Source of the DNA: Desulfovibrio legallii
GTDB taxonomy: Bacteria > Desulfobacterota > Desulfovibrionia > Desulfovibrionales > Desulfovibrionaceae
Direction of reading: 5' to 3'
Length of the DNA stretch: 64,000 bases
Assembly: GCF_900102485.1 (NCBI RefSeq)
Contig: NZ_FNBX01000005.1
Coordinates: 1-64,000 of the forward strand
Below the pieces are notes generated by a model. The model did no database searches and was not told the DNA's origin. It saw nothing but the letters and a program-made list of their open reading frames with translations. Shown here one piece after another: positions 62,922 through 64,000 of this stretch. The translations under genes were made by a program, and so were the position numbers. Position 1 is the first letter of the stretch; each line of letters starts with the position of its first letter.

Positions 62922-63635
62922 CTAATTGTGGACGATGGTGCCCACGGCTTCGCCCAGCAGCACGCGCCGGATGTCGCCGCCGAACATGCGGCAAACGATG
63001 ATGGGCACGTTGTTGTCGCGCACCAGGGCGAAGGCCGTGGCGTCCATAACGCCCAGATGGCGGGCCAGGGTCTCGTCGTAGCTCAGGCTGGCGTATTTGA
63101 CGGCGTCGGCGTGCTGGGTCGGATCTTTGTCATAAATGCCGTCCACCTTGGTGGCCTTGATGATGGCGTCGCACTTGAGCTCCATGCCGCGCAGGGCCGC
63201 CGTGGTGTCGGTGGTGAAGTAGGGGTTGCCCGTGCCCGCGGCGCAGATGACCACCCGGCCTTTTTCCATATGACGCAAGGCACGGCGGCGGATGAAGGGC
63301 TCGCAGACCTCCTGCATGGTAATGGCCGAAAGCACGCGGGTGGGGTAGCCGTGCTTTTCCAGCATGTCCTGCACGGCCAGGGCGTTGAGCACCGTGGCCA
63401 GCATGCCCATATAATCCGCGGAGGAGCGTTCCATGCCCTTGGCCGAGCCGGAAAGCCCCCGAAAGATGTTGCCCCCGCCGATGACCAGGGCCATTTCCAC
63501 GCCCATTTCGAGCACCGTGCCCAGTTCGCGGCAGACGGCGTCCACCGTTTCAGGGTCAATGCCGGTTTTGTGTTCGCCCGCCAGGGCCTCGCCGCTCAGT
63601 TTGAGCAGCACGCGCTTGTATTTGAGTGGGGCCAT
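62922..63635 (-). CDS. pyrH: UMP kinase
   Basis: 237 residues of the amino acid kinase fold: [98 protein letters not shown]. It phosphorylates UMP in pyrimidine supply. It heads the pyrH-frr-uppS-cdsA-dxr-rseP-tsaB order usual in many bacteria. No rpsB or tsf precedes it within the window; a DUF4911 gene does. Confidence 0.97.
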   Translation of the reverse strand: MAPLKYKRVLLKLSGEALAGEHKTGIDPETVDAVCRELGTVLEMGVEMALVIGGGNIFRGLSGSAKGMERSSADYMGMLATVLNALAVQDMLEKHGYPTRVLSAITMQEVCEPFIRRRALRHMEKGRVVICAAGTGNPYFTTDTTAALRGMELKCDAIIKATKVDGIYDKDPTQHADAVKYASLSYDETLARHLGVMDATAFALVRDNNVPIIVCRMFGGDIRRVLLGEAVGTIVHN

Positions 63636-63734
63636 GCTACCGCCTTGGGATGGTGCTGGAGGGTTGGAGCACGGCGCGCGCCCACAGGCGGGCCACGCCG
63701 CAACGGGTCAGTCATAGCAGAAAACGCGCCGGCC

Positions 63735-64000
63735 TCAAAGCCTTTTTGCGGGCGGCTCCGGCCCGGCGGCCGGGGCGGGGCCGCCGTTTGCCAGGGGCCA
63801 GGGCTGCGCCGCAAACGGCACGCTGCGGGCTATGGCGGCCAGGGCCGCGTGCGTTTCCGCGGCCATGTGGGGCGAAAACACGAGTTTGAAGAGGGCCGTA
63901 TCCGTTTCCAGCGCCGTAAAATAGGCCAGGTTGTCGTAGGCTTCCAGCAGGCGGCGAAAGAGGCCCGCATGCTCCGGGGCCATGCGCAGCAAAAGGCAGG
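63735..64000 (-). CDS. DUF4911-like protein, C-terminal part (cut by window edge)
   Basis: The frame is open to the right edge, so the N-terminus lies outside. The visible ~88 residues (HAGLFRRLLEAYDNLAYFTALETDTALFKLVFSPHMAAETHAALAAIARSVPF) match the core of DUF4911, a small family common in Desulfovibrionales and relatives with no known function. It ends in a Pro/Ala-rich tail. It reads in the same direction as pyrH with a 99-bp gap. Confidence 0.65.
   Translation of the reverse strand, partial: CLLLRMAPEHAGLFRRLLEAYDNLAYFTALETDTALFKLVFSPHMAAETHAALAAIARSVPFAAQPWPLANGGPAPAAGPEPPAKRL

Noticed and set aside
1-64000. tRNA and rRNA genes
   Set aside because: No cloverleaf with TTC-type T-loop and no rRNA-like stretch could be recognised on either strand.

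Overview
The window reads as a GC-rich Desulfovibrionaceae chromosome, most likely Desulfovibrio in the broad sense. I base this on the gene families present (DUF2333, an FmdE/MoeA fusion, a VCBS/RTX adhesin with a Desulfovibrio-type N-terminus, MbfA, DUF4911) and on the uniformly GC-rich coding sequence. Species cannot be fixed from the sequence alone.

Left part (1-11.63 kb): a phage-derived block. Almost everything reads leftward: 80-aa ORF, Mor-family activator, GH108 lysozyme, 3-TM holin, DUF2730-like membrane protein, 86-aa protein, large terminase, GNAT-like protein, portal, Bbp19-like protein, scaffold, major capsid protein, cement-like protein, gp11-like tail tubular protein, and a tail fibre cut by the left edge. 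A single rightward S24-type repressor sits at the right border, separated from the Mor side by an AT-rich control region. The activator/lysis/packaging end follows the Mu gene order and the head/neck genes are of short-tailed (Bbp/T7-like) type. No transposase, integrase or replication gene lies between repressor and activator. This fits a domesticated element, possibly a gene transfer agent.

Middle part (11.78-35.5 kb): host genes. These are two RND efflux permeases (mdtC, mdtB), aroL, an M24 peptidase, a dCache chemoreceptor, pirin, purE and purD, an FG-GAP periplasmic protein, an RsmF-like methyltransferase, DUF2333, a U32 protein coupled to a UDP-sugar epimerase, a membrane protein and a GT4 glycosyltransferase. 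From 35.6 to 42.6 kb lies a 2,343-aa VCBS/RTX adhesin with a LapG-like PAAG motif near its N-terminus.

Right part (43.3-64 kb): an FmdE-MoeA fusion, a PaaK-like ligase, a hexapeptide acyltransferase, a helicase-exonuclease fusion resembling MrfA+MrfB, and a leftward operon BOF-BOF-response regulator-histidine kinase-mdtA. MdtA is the adaptor matching the permeases 32 kb away. Then come a Lar-like zinc ribbon, mbfA and tatA. The window closes with a compact leftward essential cluster: (DUF4911)-pyrH-frr-uppS-cdsA-dxr-rseP-tsaB.

The most notable unexplained structure is a family of four ~110-147 bp intergenic elements (11626, 22401, 42741 and, inverted, 56808). They have hairpins whose stems show compensatory changes between copies. 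In two copies the first bases of the element supply the stop codon of the neighbouring gene.
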